The position numbers were made by a program, and so were the translations under genes. From Platerodrilus igneus (lineage: Eukaryota; Arthropoda; Insecta; Coleoptera; Lycidae): DNA of 64,000 nucleotides. Below the pieces are notes generated by a model. It was not told the DNA's origin and searched no databases. It saw only the letters and a list, made by a program, of their open reading frames with translations. The DNA is taken from contig JARFIW010001469.1 in assembly GCA_036346225.1 (NCBI GenBank), positions 13,610,001 to 13,674,000 of the forward strand. Direction: 5' to 3'. Within the stretch, counting starts at the first letter, position 1, and every line of letters starts with the position of its first letter. Positions 11,044 to 21,869 of the stretch are shown in pieces.

Positions 11044-13319
11044 TTAGGAAAATGAACTAACATAATTTTCATCGTCGATTTCTTTTGTTTTCTGGCTGTG
11101 GGCTCGGTCGATTTTTGTACATCGTCCACGTTTTGTTTTTTTGGGATCGGTCGATTTGTTGTACCTCATCCAAGTTTGTTTTCCAAATAGGTGACATTTC
11201 TTGGGGCTCAAGGTAAAGTTTGCCCCGCGTAATCTTTGGAATATCTTCTCTAGGTTCTTAAGATGTTCTTCAAAAGATCGTCCTAACACTATCACGTCGT
11301 CTAGGTACACTAGACATGTTTTCCAGGACAGTCCACGCAGTATCGACTCCATCAATCGTTCAAAAGTAGCAGGGGCATTGCATAATCCAAATAACATGAC
11401 CTTGAACTGCCATAATCCGGTTCCAATTTAAACGCAGTTTCTTCTTTATCGTTTGGCTACAAGCCTACCTGCCAGTATCCGTTTTTCAAGTCCAAGGTCG
11501 AAAACCATTTAGATCCGGATGGAGTATCCAAGGTGTCATCAATTCTGGGCAAAGGATAGCTGTCTTTCTTTGTCACATTGTTAAGCCGCCGGTAGTCTAC
11601 ACAAAACCTTGTCGACCCGTCCTTTTTCTTGACAAGCACTATCGGGGATGCCCATGAACTATTCGAGGGTTCAATTACTCCCTGTTCTTCCATATCGGTA
11701 ATGATTTGCTCGGCTTGCTTACGTTTTGCCAAAGGAAGCCGCCTGGGGTGTTGTCTTATCGGTTGCGCATCTCCAGTATTGATCTTATGTTGCACAACAT
11801 TTGTCCTTCTTTCTCACTATCATCCAGTGCAAACACACTTGGATATCGTCCGACCAGTTCTTTTATCTTGCCCAATTGGTCGCCGTTTAATCCTTGACAC
11901 GAAGGTATCAACATATCCAGCAATTTCTGTGAGCAACTGTTGGCTGGTTTATCTTTCGTGTCGTCCACACAAGGTTTAATATGGAATACTGGAATGCCAC
12001 TTCCCACAATCTTGTCTTTCTTCAGGGTCACCGTATGCGGATTAATGTTTAGCACCCTTACTGATATCATATTTTGAAACTTTACCAGCGTTCTTCCAAC
12101 CAGTAATCCCTCCTGACCCATTCTCGGAGCGTACCAATGGGGCGTCCCATTAATATCATTTCCGCCTTCTTGGGTATTTTCATATCACAAATCATTCGAA
12201 CTTGCATCGTCTGGTTACTCCTCCCTTGAAATGGAATCTCATCATCATCTATCCGAAGCACGGTTTCTTTCATGTTCACATGAAACCCATATTCTTTCAT
12301 GAGATCCGTTCCCAAGATCACTTCTTCTGTAATTTCAGCTACCAACACCCGATAATTAATTAGTTTGTCAGCAATTGCCAACGTAACGGCAGTCTCTCCG
12401 TGAGTACAAATTTTCTCACCACTTGCCGTTCGAAGACACACCGATACAGGTAGCACTTTTCCACGACCAACCAAATCTGGTCTCACAATAGTTCTTGTCG
12501 CTCCTGTATCCACGAGTAATCGGACAACCCTACCATTAATTCCACCATCGATCTAAATGCTGTCCAGACTTCCCATCGACGATGCAGCACGGATGATAAT
12601 CTCCGGGGCACTACGTTGTGCTGTCGACGTTTGCCCCCTTACGTCGACTTGCTTAAGTTTTCTTGCTGCTCAACCAGTTGTTTTGCTGGTTGAGTGCAGC
12701 GTCTCTGTATATGATCAACTTCACCGCAGCTCCAGCATTGCAGACGCCATCTCCGCGGTCGTTGTCTTTCCAGCCTTTCCGCCACTCGGTTGATTATTTC
12801 GTCTATGCTGTTGTGCGATTGACCAGGTTCCTCTAAAGCAGACCGAACTTTGAGTCTCACCCTGTGTAATGTCTGCTTAGCTGCTTCAAATTCAAGCGCA
12901 TGAGCCAGTGCGTCATCTAACATTTTTGGCCGTGCTAATCTTAGCGCTTGCTGTATTTTGCCGTCTTTAACGCCATCTACAAATGTTTGAACAGCCAGTT
13001 GTTGGAGGAAACTATCTGGTGCCGTTGGATATGCCAATCTAACTAATCTGGCAATGCCAGCTTTGAATTCTTGCAGTCCTTCATTTGTCTTTTGCGAGCG
13101 GTTCCTAACTTGTGCATGGTAAACCTGTTGAAGGTGAGAGTCTTCATATCGCATCTCAAGCTTCGATGTTAAGAGTTGGGGATCGGGAATCGTTTGCAAG
13201 ATGTTAAGAGCTTCCCCCGTAGGACCACTACACCTTCCTTCTATACTGGATCTAAAATCCTTAAGGAAATTCCTTAAAGTTTCTGCGTCCATTTTACTTT
13301 GACTTCTTGTAACTGGCAT
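11044..13319 (-). mobile_element. Ty3/gypsy element, gag-protease-RT, truncated
   Basis: Gag is intact as one frame (13319-12639, 226 residues) and ends with a CCHC zinc knuckle, CWSCGEVDHIQRRC. Protease follows at 12513-12082 with MDTGATRTIV as active site. A linker at 12121-11756 leads to reverse transcriptase at 11795-11457 (KKDGSTRFCVDYRRLN) and 11397-11050, which keeps YLDD. The parts sit in different frames, so several small indels separate them. Homology stops after KCHLFGK, at about 11180. The last 44 codons of that frame are unrelated, so RNase H and integrase are lost. Better preserved than the two gypsy remnants to its left, and a different family. Confidence 0.8.
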
Positions 13320-13765
13320 ACACTAACTACTTAAATGTCTTTAGACTTGTGTGTTTTTCCTTTTAAATTAATCAGTATATACCCCACACAGGTCTTACAC
13401 CAGTACATCGGGCTACTACTACCGAGTTTCACTAATTTAAAACAAGTAATAACAAGAGTCTTTATTACTCACTGTTTACAAGTCTAATTAACAGTATATG
13501 CCTTATTTATAGATGTTTTCAATCCAATTAACAATGAAGTATTATCACACTAATGAATTTATAAGCACTAAAATTTTCTTAAACTAAATTCTTAACCGCA
13601 GGTCTGTTAACAACACTAACACAACTATTTAATTATTACACTTTTGTCTATTTATGTACAGGCTGGCGGTACAATAAACACGTTCACATTACACCAATTT
13701 ATATTTACTATAGAACTTTCAACAGCGGAACTAATTAACTGTACAATGCGTCCGCAAATGATGTC
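13320..13765 (-). repeat. probable 5' LTR and leader of the gypsy element
   Basis: Directly upstream of the gag start. On the minus strand it contains GAGTAATAAAGACTC (a polyadenylation signal of the kind found in LTR R regions) near 13465, followed by a short leader to the gag ATG. I cannot delimit the LTR because the 3' copy is absent from the window. Confidence 0.4.
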
Positions 13766-13767
13766 GG

Positions 13768-14032
13768 GAGTTCACGGGTGTTCACACGGACATCCATGAC
13801 GAAGACCAGATTAAAAAACCGCTGACTTCCGACGAGACCATCGAAAAAGTCAAGACACTAGCAATTGTTTCTAAAGTTGAAGGGACTCTTGGGTAGCCTA
13901 CGCTTTTTGACCGACGATGAGGTCAAAGAGGGGATTACTCGCTTCTTTAAGGGGTTGGAACCGGAGTTCTACAATATGGCGCGATTTTTACAAAAATGCG
14001 TAGAAAGGAATGGCGATTATGTAGAAAAATAA
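13768..14032 (+). pseudogene. mariner-like transposase scrap, catalytic core deleted
   Basis: Two mariner-like pieces joined. The first (about 13770-13890) resembles the linker after the DNA-binding domain (GVHTDIHDE, then LTSDETIEKVKTL). The second (13890-14032) is the C-terminus, FLTDDEVKEGITRFF to CVERNGDYVEK and a stop, a very typical mariner ending. The whole DDD catalytic domain between them is absent and the frame changes at the junction. It is either an internally deleted, MITE-type copy or two fragments brought together by decay. Confidence 0.65.
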
Positions 14033-15044
14033 ATTACGATATAGGTTTTCCAACGATGTAAATAATATACGTCTAATTATTTTTAAAAAGTAGGGAACTT
14101 TATTATAGATACAACACTCATGCATACAGTAGCTCCTAAGTGTAGTGCAGTTGTTCTTGAATCATAAACTAGTTTAATGTTTATTATTGTTAAAGTATTG
14201 ATTGAATTGCTTTCTGTCATAGATCAAAAACTAATTAGCTTTTCCCATAAAAGGTTTGTGAAATTTTAGATCAAGATATAATTCTGTCATAAGCTTCTCT
14301 GGTTTGAATCGTTTACTTTCATTTAGGGTTTCAGCAGCAATCCCTTTTGATTGACTACAAACTGATCTTGAAATCTAAAGAATGAGCATGATTTACAATA
14401 TGCCTGCTATACGACAAATTTGCTACATAATTTGTAATGTCGAAATCTGCTCCACAATGAACTATTTCAAAGTCGTTAGAATGTTGAAGCAAAATTGTTA
14501 AAACATAAATCGCAATATTAAGTATACATACTCGGGCATTTTCAAAAATGGAATCATAATTATTGTCTTCTCACCCTCCGATACAAAAGACGTTTTCCTG
14601 TTCTCCCTAAAAAGAATAAATATTGTATTAACTGCTCTCCACGACTTTGAACTTTAGAAATCCCTCAAATACCGCCATCTTTTATATTCCTTTTGTAGTT
14701 ACACCGACATTTGTTTGAGTTTCTTGTGGCACAGTTTCAACATTGTCCATATCAAAATATTGGTGATTTCAATCACGGTTTGTTATGAAATCCATATCAC
14801 AGTTTTAAAAGTATCATCTTTAGTATCGATTTTAGGAACATCTTGACCTGTTCTTGCACCTTCTTGACTTTATTTAGCTGCTTGAGTTTTTGAGATTTTC
14901 CAAAGTTTACTTATAGATTCCCATGTTCTATAATGTGAACTTGGACATGACTTGTTAAACTCCATCTCAATTTATGCCAAATCTTACCCTTTTCAAATGT
15001 AGTATATCATATGCATCAGTTTTTTATGACGTGTGTACGTTTTG
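14033..15044. other. no gene seen
   Basis: AT-rich sequence without open frames above 60 codons or recognisable repeat ends. The homology to 28672 onward begins only at about 15045. Confidence 0.4.
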
Positions 15045-15300
15045 CAATCAAAGTTAATATGTGGCTTCCCACTGCTACTTCACCTCTAGGAGCCCTAACT
15101 CTATTTTAGGAAGTATTCGCGGTAGAGATCTTAACAACTATTAAATGTTGGAACGCTACACAATGTAGAACTGAGTAATTGGAACAATATTCAAAAGAAC
15201 TAATATACTGTATTTGAATTCAATTATCACTTGAAACAATAAGCAAATTGTTAGGTTAGGTTGCGTGTAAGCCACATGCAAACCAGGCTTTAATAAGACT

Positions 15301-17052
15301 TATTATAATGTGAATAAGGGCCGCTATACTTGCGGCCACGTCCCCAATGCTCCACCCGAAGGTACTACATTGGGTTTAAACTCGAAAAATATAAACGTGC
15401 TGCAAATTAAATCTAGCTTCAAAATTAATTCATCTTAAATTAGCATCTAAAAAAAATGAAACAAAAACTAGAAATTTGTGAGTCAACCAACCCGTGGCAG
15501 CGTTGTTCCACCTGTCTTCCCATTGTCGAATTGATTTTTTGCGCAGCTTTCTTTCAATTAGAGACCTCGGTATCGACGAATGTGATATTCGAAAGTCGCC
15601 CGTCGCTACCTCTTTTGCGAATTCATCAGCCCTATCATTCCCTACGTTACCCATGTGCGACCTAACCCAACACAACTTTAAACGTCGAAACTTGGGCGCC
15701 GTATGCGTTATCCTCCAGACATCCGCCTGGAGGTCTGTCGAGATGTTTTTGATGTATGTTATCCCCTCCTAGCTCTAGCCTAGGGGTCGTTGTCCCGATT
15801 TCTTTCCAAAATAAAGCGCCTCTGACTTTACTGTGTTAAATTTTAATTTTACCGCCTGCGATCATTCGTGTAGTTTATTAAGCGTCTCGTTCGGTTTTGT
15901 GAGCATATCCATTAACAATCGCAATTTGACAATTAAAAGCGTATCATCCGCAAACGCAACGATTGAGCATCCTGTGCGCAACTTGACCCTAAAGATGCTC
16001 TCATACAATAACTTCCAAAATGTGAGACCTGAGCATGACCCCCGCGGGCATCCCCTTTCCACCTCCCGCGACAAGACTTCGCCCAGAATTTCAACCTATG
16101 CCAATCGCTCCAAGAAATGACTCTTGACCAAAGACATCAAGTTTCGCGGACAACCCCTATTTTCCAACTCGCAAACAATCAATGGCCACCATGCAGCATA
16201 AATGTCCAAAGCAACAACGACATAATACTCCTTTGCATCTCTCGCCTGCTTAATTTCCCCGACAACGAACTCTAATGCGTCGATAGTAGACTTTCCTTCC
16301 ATAAAACCAAACTGTCGGTTATTAAAACCCCCCCTGTCACGCACTAAGTGCTCAACTCGGGTAGTCATAACGCGATCAAAAGCTTTCCCCAGCACCGGTA
16401 GCAAGTTAATTGGCCGATAGCTGCCCGGGTCTGACGCATCCGCCTTTTTAGGTTTAGGTATGGATTTCACGTTCTGGACTTTCCAGCAACGCGAAAAAAC
16501 GCCCCTTTCTAGACAAAGATTAAACAACCCGGCAAAGACACACGTCTGAAATGATTCCGTCATGCCCCGGTGCCTCCTTAGGGTTCATCCTCCTAAGCGC
16601 CCTTACGACCTCGTGAACTAGGATTACCTAATCGGCACCTATTCTTTGCGCCTTTGTAGCTTCCCAACGTACTAAATTGTGCGACCCCTCATCCTCCTCA
16701 GAATTATCCGAAGGGAAGAATTTCTCTAACAAATATTCCGTTTTAAAACCTTCCGTATATTCGCCATTTGTCTTTCTTATGTTACCGAGCGCGATCTTCT
16801 GTTGTTTACCCCTGATTACGCGGTATGCGGTTCCCCAAAGTTCTTCTTTGAGTTTCGCGTGCAGAATTCTTTGAATTTATTTGCTCGCGTTTCTTCTATT
16901 AATATCTTATATTTGCGGTAACTTTGATTGTATTCTATTCTCCGTTGTTCTCTTATATCTCCCGAGGCGCGTTGATAGCGGCGCCTTAGGTTACGCGTTT
17001 CTGTCCGCTTGGTGGTTAGTTCCCAGATCCACCAGGGTACGGTACTACATCG
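15301..17052 (-). mobile_element. R1-like non-LTR retrotransposon, 5'-truncated, with target duplication
   Basis: Inserted in J1 and flanked by the 12-base direct repeat TTTAATAAGACT (15289-15300 and 17053-17064). J2 shows the uninterrupted site. Minus-strand coding: reverse transcriptase at 16563-15862, with SYRPINLLPVLGKAFDR, GKSTIDALEF and the catalytic AFADD; then an RNase H end at 15675-15430 with WVRSHMGNVGNDRADEFAKE. This RT plus RNase H arrangement and the AFADD box point to the R1 clade. The frame breaks at about 16090. Endonuclease and ORF1 are absent because insertion ended early at 17052. The 3' UTR (15301-15430) recurs at 3947 and 4495. Confidence 0.8.
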
Positions 17053-18727
17053 TTTAATAAGACTCAGCTTAAATTAACCTCTTTGTAGCGCTGTAAACAT
17101 ATTCCAGTACTAAATCTTGTCACAAATTTAAATTACAACTTTAACAAAACAGAGCAAGTGGGTATTAGCTTGCCTTCAGACGTTGAATTTTTCAAAAATG
17201 TTTTTAGTTTTTTAATTGTTTCTTCTATTTATAGATAAGTATGATAATGCGGTAAATAGTAAGTTCTCTAATTCGTTCATTTTTGGTATTAAACATTAAC
17301 ACAGGTATATAAATGAAGCAGCATACAAACTACAAATACAGAAAACAACTATATAATGTGTTTCACACAAATGACATATGAAAAAGCATACAAATTTCTA
17401 AAGAACATACAAAGTAGATAAAAACAGCATTGAAAACCGATATGAAGAGCCCTTAACTATGCTCCAATGTGTCGTATCATACTATTAATAAAACCCAAAT
17501 TCACTAGCATGCGGAATACTAACGAACAATGTTATCGTATATAGCACGAATGGAGTAATATCTTAATTTAACCAAGGAATAGTTATAACTACGATACGGT
17601 CTTCAAGTGTAGTTGCACTAAAGTACAGCAGTAGACAGCCGAGAGTGCAATACCACGTAACACTTCTGTTTATTATGTACATATGTCAATCTCAATTTAG
17701 TTATTTTCCTCATTAGCGCAATGTAAAGTACTTTCATAGAAGCAAGATTGTTTACTTAAATTTAGGTGGCACAATTGCCCAGCACCTCATCTCGGACATG
17801 GAAGGAATTAAAATTTGTAGACAAATCATGCTGCCTCTATTAACTTGTGTTTGGATATTCTAAATAATTCTTTGGTCTAATGCCCATTATTAGTTCCTGT
17901 CCTGGTTCGTGAAGCAATCGCTAATTTTAAAGACTCCCTACTTCCAAGAGCTCCTGAATTAAATTTCCTTGAAGATTCGTCTGACTTTGCGATTTTATTT
18001 TTCGTATTGCGTTTAATGCCTCTGGCCCCAATTATATTTCATCTCGTATGTTGAACCATATTGTATCTTTTTTCTAGCTACTTCACTTCCATTATGAATA
18101 TTTGTTTTCGCATTAAACACTTTTCCTGGTCCCTGGAGAGAAGTATTCGGCTGTCCTCTACCCAAAAAGCCTTGCCTTCATACTCTATTGATTTCCACCT
18201 AATACGTATTCTATGCACTTTGTCAAAGTAACTTAAATATATAGCAGCCAACCAGGTTACCGCCTGCTTGTAAGAAAATTCTCTTTTCGACACATCAATC
18301 TGGTTTTCGCAAGGGGTATGGTATTTACTCAACTTTATTTTGGGCAGTTGTCGATATCAGAGACGTTAGGGACAACAAATAGGTCAATATTCATATTTTA
18401 ATTGATTTTAGTTTTTAATAGTGTCAATTTTGAAAATCTCTGTGCTAAAATATGAAAGTTCAATAAACAGTGCTTCGCACTTACCTCAGTGGCCGGTTGG
18501 CAACAGGTTGCCACTGCTGGTGCTAATTTTTTATCCAATTGAGTTGAACGAAAGGCAGGTGCTCCACAACGGAACGTTTTATGTATCTTCCTCCTATCGA
18601 TGTCCTTACATCATTTCCGTCACAACTCCTATTGGTGTGATGTTCGAGTATACTACCATTTTCAAACATACAACATCACTTCCGTTTTTACTAAATAAAA
18701 CCAGAATATCTCTCTAGCATTTTGCAG

Positions 18728-19249
18728 TTGTTGCCCAGACGCCGATGGGGTAACAACTCGCGTATTCAGACCACCGCCTTCGGGCGTTCAAAGGTGAGCA
18801 GCGGAACGGTGACGCCCTGAGGGAGTTCTCCAGCTATGCGGGGTGCCGAGGAATGGGTACACAAGCGAAGTTGTCCGGGATGCACATCCGTCAGTCCTGT
18901 TTAGACGAGCTACCTGACGATGGATCGGCCTGTGGCGAGTAGCCAGTCCTGTTAGGCGAAAACCACAGGCCAGTGGACCCAGGATCCGGAATACTGTGTA
19001 GTAGGAGGACAACTAAGAGGAAGATCCGGGAAACTGCTCACTGAACCAAATCAAGAGGATTCCAGGAGCAGACTCTTGGAATCCAGTCCTCCATATATAT
19101 TTATTATTTATTATTTTATTTATTTAATTAAGAAGATCAACCTGATAGAAACACCACAACTCAAGAAACAACAACATCTACAAGCCGAAAAGCTCTAGAG
19201 TTACAAGGCACTATAGCGACGCTGAGAGCGTCGTGTCCAGCTACTGCGA
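18728..19249. mobile_element. 522-base insert with 13-base target duplication
   Basis: Interrupts the RT palm of J1. Flanked by TAGCATTTTGCAG (18715-18727) and TAGCATTCTGCAG (19250-19262), one mismatch. The left 300 bases are GC-rich with CCGCCTTCGGGCG hairpin potential; the right part holds a run of TTATT repeats near 19100. No protein is encoded. A target duplication of this length suggests a retroposed non-autonomous element, perhaps a shortened R1-type copy, but I do not recognise the family. Confidence 0.6.
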
Positions 19250-20550
19250 TAGCATTCTGCAGTAGAGTAGAAGCAAGGGCTTTGCAATTAATTCCTCCAA
19301 GAGTAAAACTATCCTTATCGGAACTTCAAAAGTTCTGCGGAAAGCTGATTTAGGTATCGCTCCACAGCTGAGTCTTAGGATACTATAGAACTTTTTGATT
19401 GTACTAAAGACCTCGTATTTGTTATTGACCAACAACTGAATCTGAAAAAGCAAGTAACATATACGTATCACATGCTAAAACATTAAATCGTCTGAAACGT
19501 TTTTGCCAATTAAACTAAAGTTACTAGTTCAAAGCCCTATTATGCTTTACTTAAATTATTATGACATTATTTACACAAGAGTTTCAACAGTGCCTAGGGA
19601 AACATTCCAGAGAGCACAAAACAGTTGTGTGGGTTTTATCCATAGCTTAATAAAACGAGATCGTGAAATTCCAATCTACATAGACATGCGATGGATTAAG
19701 CCTGGTGATGGAAGAACGCTCCAGATAGCACAGTTTCTTAATAAGCTCTTCTCTTCTAAAAATTCATCTTACTTAAATACCAAAATCTCTTCTCTATCAA
19801 ACCATAATTATAATACGAGATGTGTTGACTTGCGGCCATTCTTGTTCATTATACCCAGATTTTTCATCTGTCTTTTCATGTTGCTTGCACTCTCATTTGG
19901 AACTCAAATTCGCTTTGCATCCAGCCCGCTTCCCAAAGTTATAGCTTTCGCGAACTTTTCGTTGAACGCCTTCTGTCGATGGATACGTAAGACTGTATAC
20001 TTTGCTACCGCTGCAGCCTCTTTCATTGGTTCCACTTACCATACATCTGGTTGTATGATTGAGCGCGTGATTGGATTCTTTACTTATTTACCTGATTTTC
20101 TAATGTTTTGGATAAATGGATTACTATTTGCTCTCATTCTGAAATTAAACGGAAGACTTAGCTTAATGGGGTCAATCTCACTTGAGAATGACAGTGTAAT
20201 GTAAGTTAATTTAATTTATGGCTTTTAACTCACCTTTGTAAGTTCTTTAATAATAAAGTCGAAAATACAGGCATACATCCATAGCAAAATAGGCGAATGC
20301 ACGATATTACTAGTGAAAGGTTGTAAGGGACAATTGACTGAAACTTAAAACGGCGAATTGATTTTACTTTACAATTAGAACTACAATTTCTAAAAATGAT
20401 TTCATTAAATAAAATTAACTGAATGTATAATTTAGGTCTTTATAATAATTTCGGAAATAATAAGGGTAATTGAAAAGCAGTTTACTGTAATTAAAAAAAT
20501 TCACAACTATACAAAACCATGCTACATCTGAAACTTGTGCGCCATTAGAA

Positions 20551-21596
20551 ATGAAGCATTTGCACCTAAAGATAGCTATTTTTACCTTAAGTATCGCTGG
20601 TCTTTGGCCTTTACAATTCAGAACGAAATGTTGCATCGCCGCTTACAAAGTTTACCACATAACTATAATAAGCATTTACATAATATTTCTTTTAACTCAG
20701 TACGCTGAGCTTTATACAATGGACAAAAACTGGCAAGAAATTACGAGTGTATTAACTGTAAGTATATTTTTGACGATTGGCCTTATGAAAGTGTACGTTC
20801 TGAGCAGTTCCCACGTAAGAAAGTTAGTTGAGACAATTATAGTTACTGAAGAAGGAACTAAAAAGGATGGCGGGCGTGTTTTTGATATTTTTAAATTCCA
20901 CGTCGAAAGAAATGCAGATGCTAACATGGTTGTCGTTTGTTTAGGCGTTATGTGTTTGTCGATGTTTATTATTACTCCGCCCATCTTGGAATTGGTAAAC
21001 CCGTTGGATGTCTACTACATTACTATGAACAATTCTACGATTTATTTAAAACGACCACTACCGTTAGTATCCTGGCTTCCTTTCGACCGTTTTAAATTTT
21101 ACTGGTATACATTTACTTGGCAAATCGTTGCTAGTTCTATCGGCACATCCTTTATAGTTGCATGTAATAACCTTTTTTTTCATTGATAAATTTTGCGGTT
21201 GGACAGATAAAGATTTTGCAGTATACTTTGGTTACTTTGATACACGACGAGTTGGTATACAGTAACCTTAACAAAATAATTTACCATCACAACTCAATCA
21301 TACGGTAAGTATATAATGATGCTATACAGCTGATACTTAACGTGCAGATACGTTAACGTTCTTGACGATTCTATGAAGATATTCCTATTGCTAGATTTTG
21401 CAACGTCTTCGCTACAAATTGCAATACTTGGTTTTAAGATCGCTGTCGTAAGTGGTATTTTGCTAGGTGAAATAATTGATTAAGCTGCTTTTAGGCAGAC
21501 CTATCTATGCAGCTAATAAGAGACATCTTCTTCATATGTACAATGCTAGCTCAACTGTTTCTATTTTATTGGTTCGGAAATGAACTTTTGCTGGAG
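20551..21596 (+). CDS. odorant receptor (7tm_6), three exons, one frameshift, 3' end not found
   Basis: Insect odorant receptor: a seven-helix ligand-binding subunit of the odour-gated cation channel formed with Orco in sensory neuron dendrites. Exon 1 (20551-21304) starts MKHLHLKIAI. Hydrophobic segments lie at residues 35-52, 64-83, 126-147 and 188-209, with the family's PLVSWLPFD region between. A run of eight T at 21173-21180 breaks the frame; homologous receptors suggest nine. After it the frame resumes as FAVGQIKILQYTLV to YHHNSIIR and meets a donor CG/GTAAGT. Exon 2 (21348-21447, YVNVLDDSMKIFLLLDF) and exon 3 (21495-21596, QLFLFYWFGNELLLE) fit the family perfectly, with introns of 43 and 47 bases and matching phases. 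The last exon, about 55-70 residues, is not seen before the LTR element that begins near 21870. Either a recent pseudogene or a homopolymer sequencing error plus an intron insertion. Confidence 0.9.
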
Positions 21597-21674
21597 GTAA
21601 GTAAACGAAACTTAACCCGCCTTAGGTTTTTACCACGAGACCAACGTAAACAAACTTTTATGAATATGTATATA

Positions 21675-21866
21675 TTGGTTTAGGGTTCAGCTATGGTAAG
21701 TAGAAATCCATAAGAGCCTATTTCAAAAGAGGGTCACTTCCAAAAGTGTCACCTTAAACAGAGAGGAACTATAGCAGTTATTATGACAGCCCATAAGTGG
21801 GGTGCGATACCATAAACCACTGCAATGGATTTCTACTTACCCTAGCTGAACTCCAAACCAAACTCC
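21675..21866. repeat. inverted-repeat segment holding an inverted LTR-element leader
   Basis: Arms of about 37 bases: TTGGTTTAGGGTTCAGCTA on the left and TAGCTGAACTCCAAACCAA on the right, both also sharing ATGGATTTCTACTTACC in opposite orientation. The loop (21730-21810) is an inverted, about 70 percent similar copy of the leader of the LTR element to its right (24506-24605). It lies between receptor exon 3 and the LTR element. Confidence 0.6.
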
Positions 21867-21869
21867 CCC

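Larger units (their letters stand above)
15045..20210 (+). mobile_element. jockey-type non-LTR retroposon copy J1 and flank, split by two inserts
   Basis: Pieces 15045-15300, 17053-18727 and 19263-20204 line up in order with J2 (28672-30340) and J3 (52520-63370). Upstream DNA without coding comes first. The reverse transcriptase body then starts at about 17890 (a decayed form of the better-preserved J2 sequence), and the GVPQG-equivalent region is near 18550. The palm is near 18640-18715. The thumb and C-terminal tail lie at 19503-20204, with QNSCVGFIHS and LFSSKNSSYLNTK, typical of CR1/jockey RT C-termini. Stops and shifts are frequent, so it is long dead. Its 3' side leads straight into the odorant receptor upstream region, and that junction is repeated at 63370-63725. 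Confidence 0.75.

Noticed and set aside
12639..13319. Gag frame considered as a domesticated host gene because it is intact for 226 codons
   Set aside because: It is followed in order by protease and RT pieces of the same element and preceded by LTR-like sequence, so a decaying retroelement explains it.
13768..14032. Functional mariner transposase
   Set aside because: The catalytic domain is absent and the frame changes at the junction.
18788..19012. 74-codon minus-strand frame as a gene
   Set aside because: Lies within a non-coding insert bounded by a target duplication; residue composition follows the GC-rich sequence.
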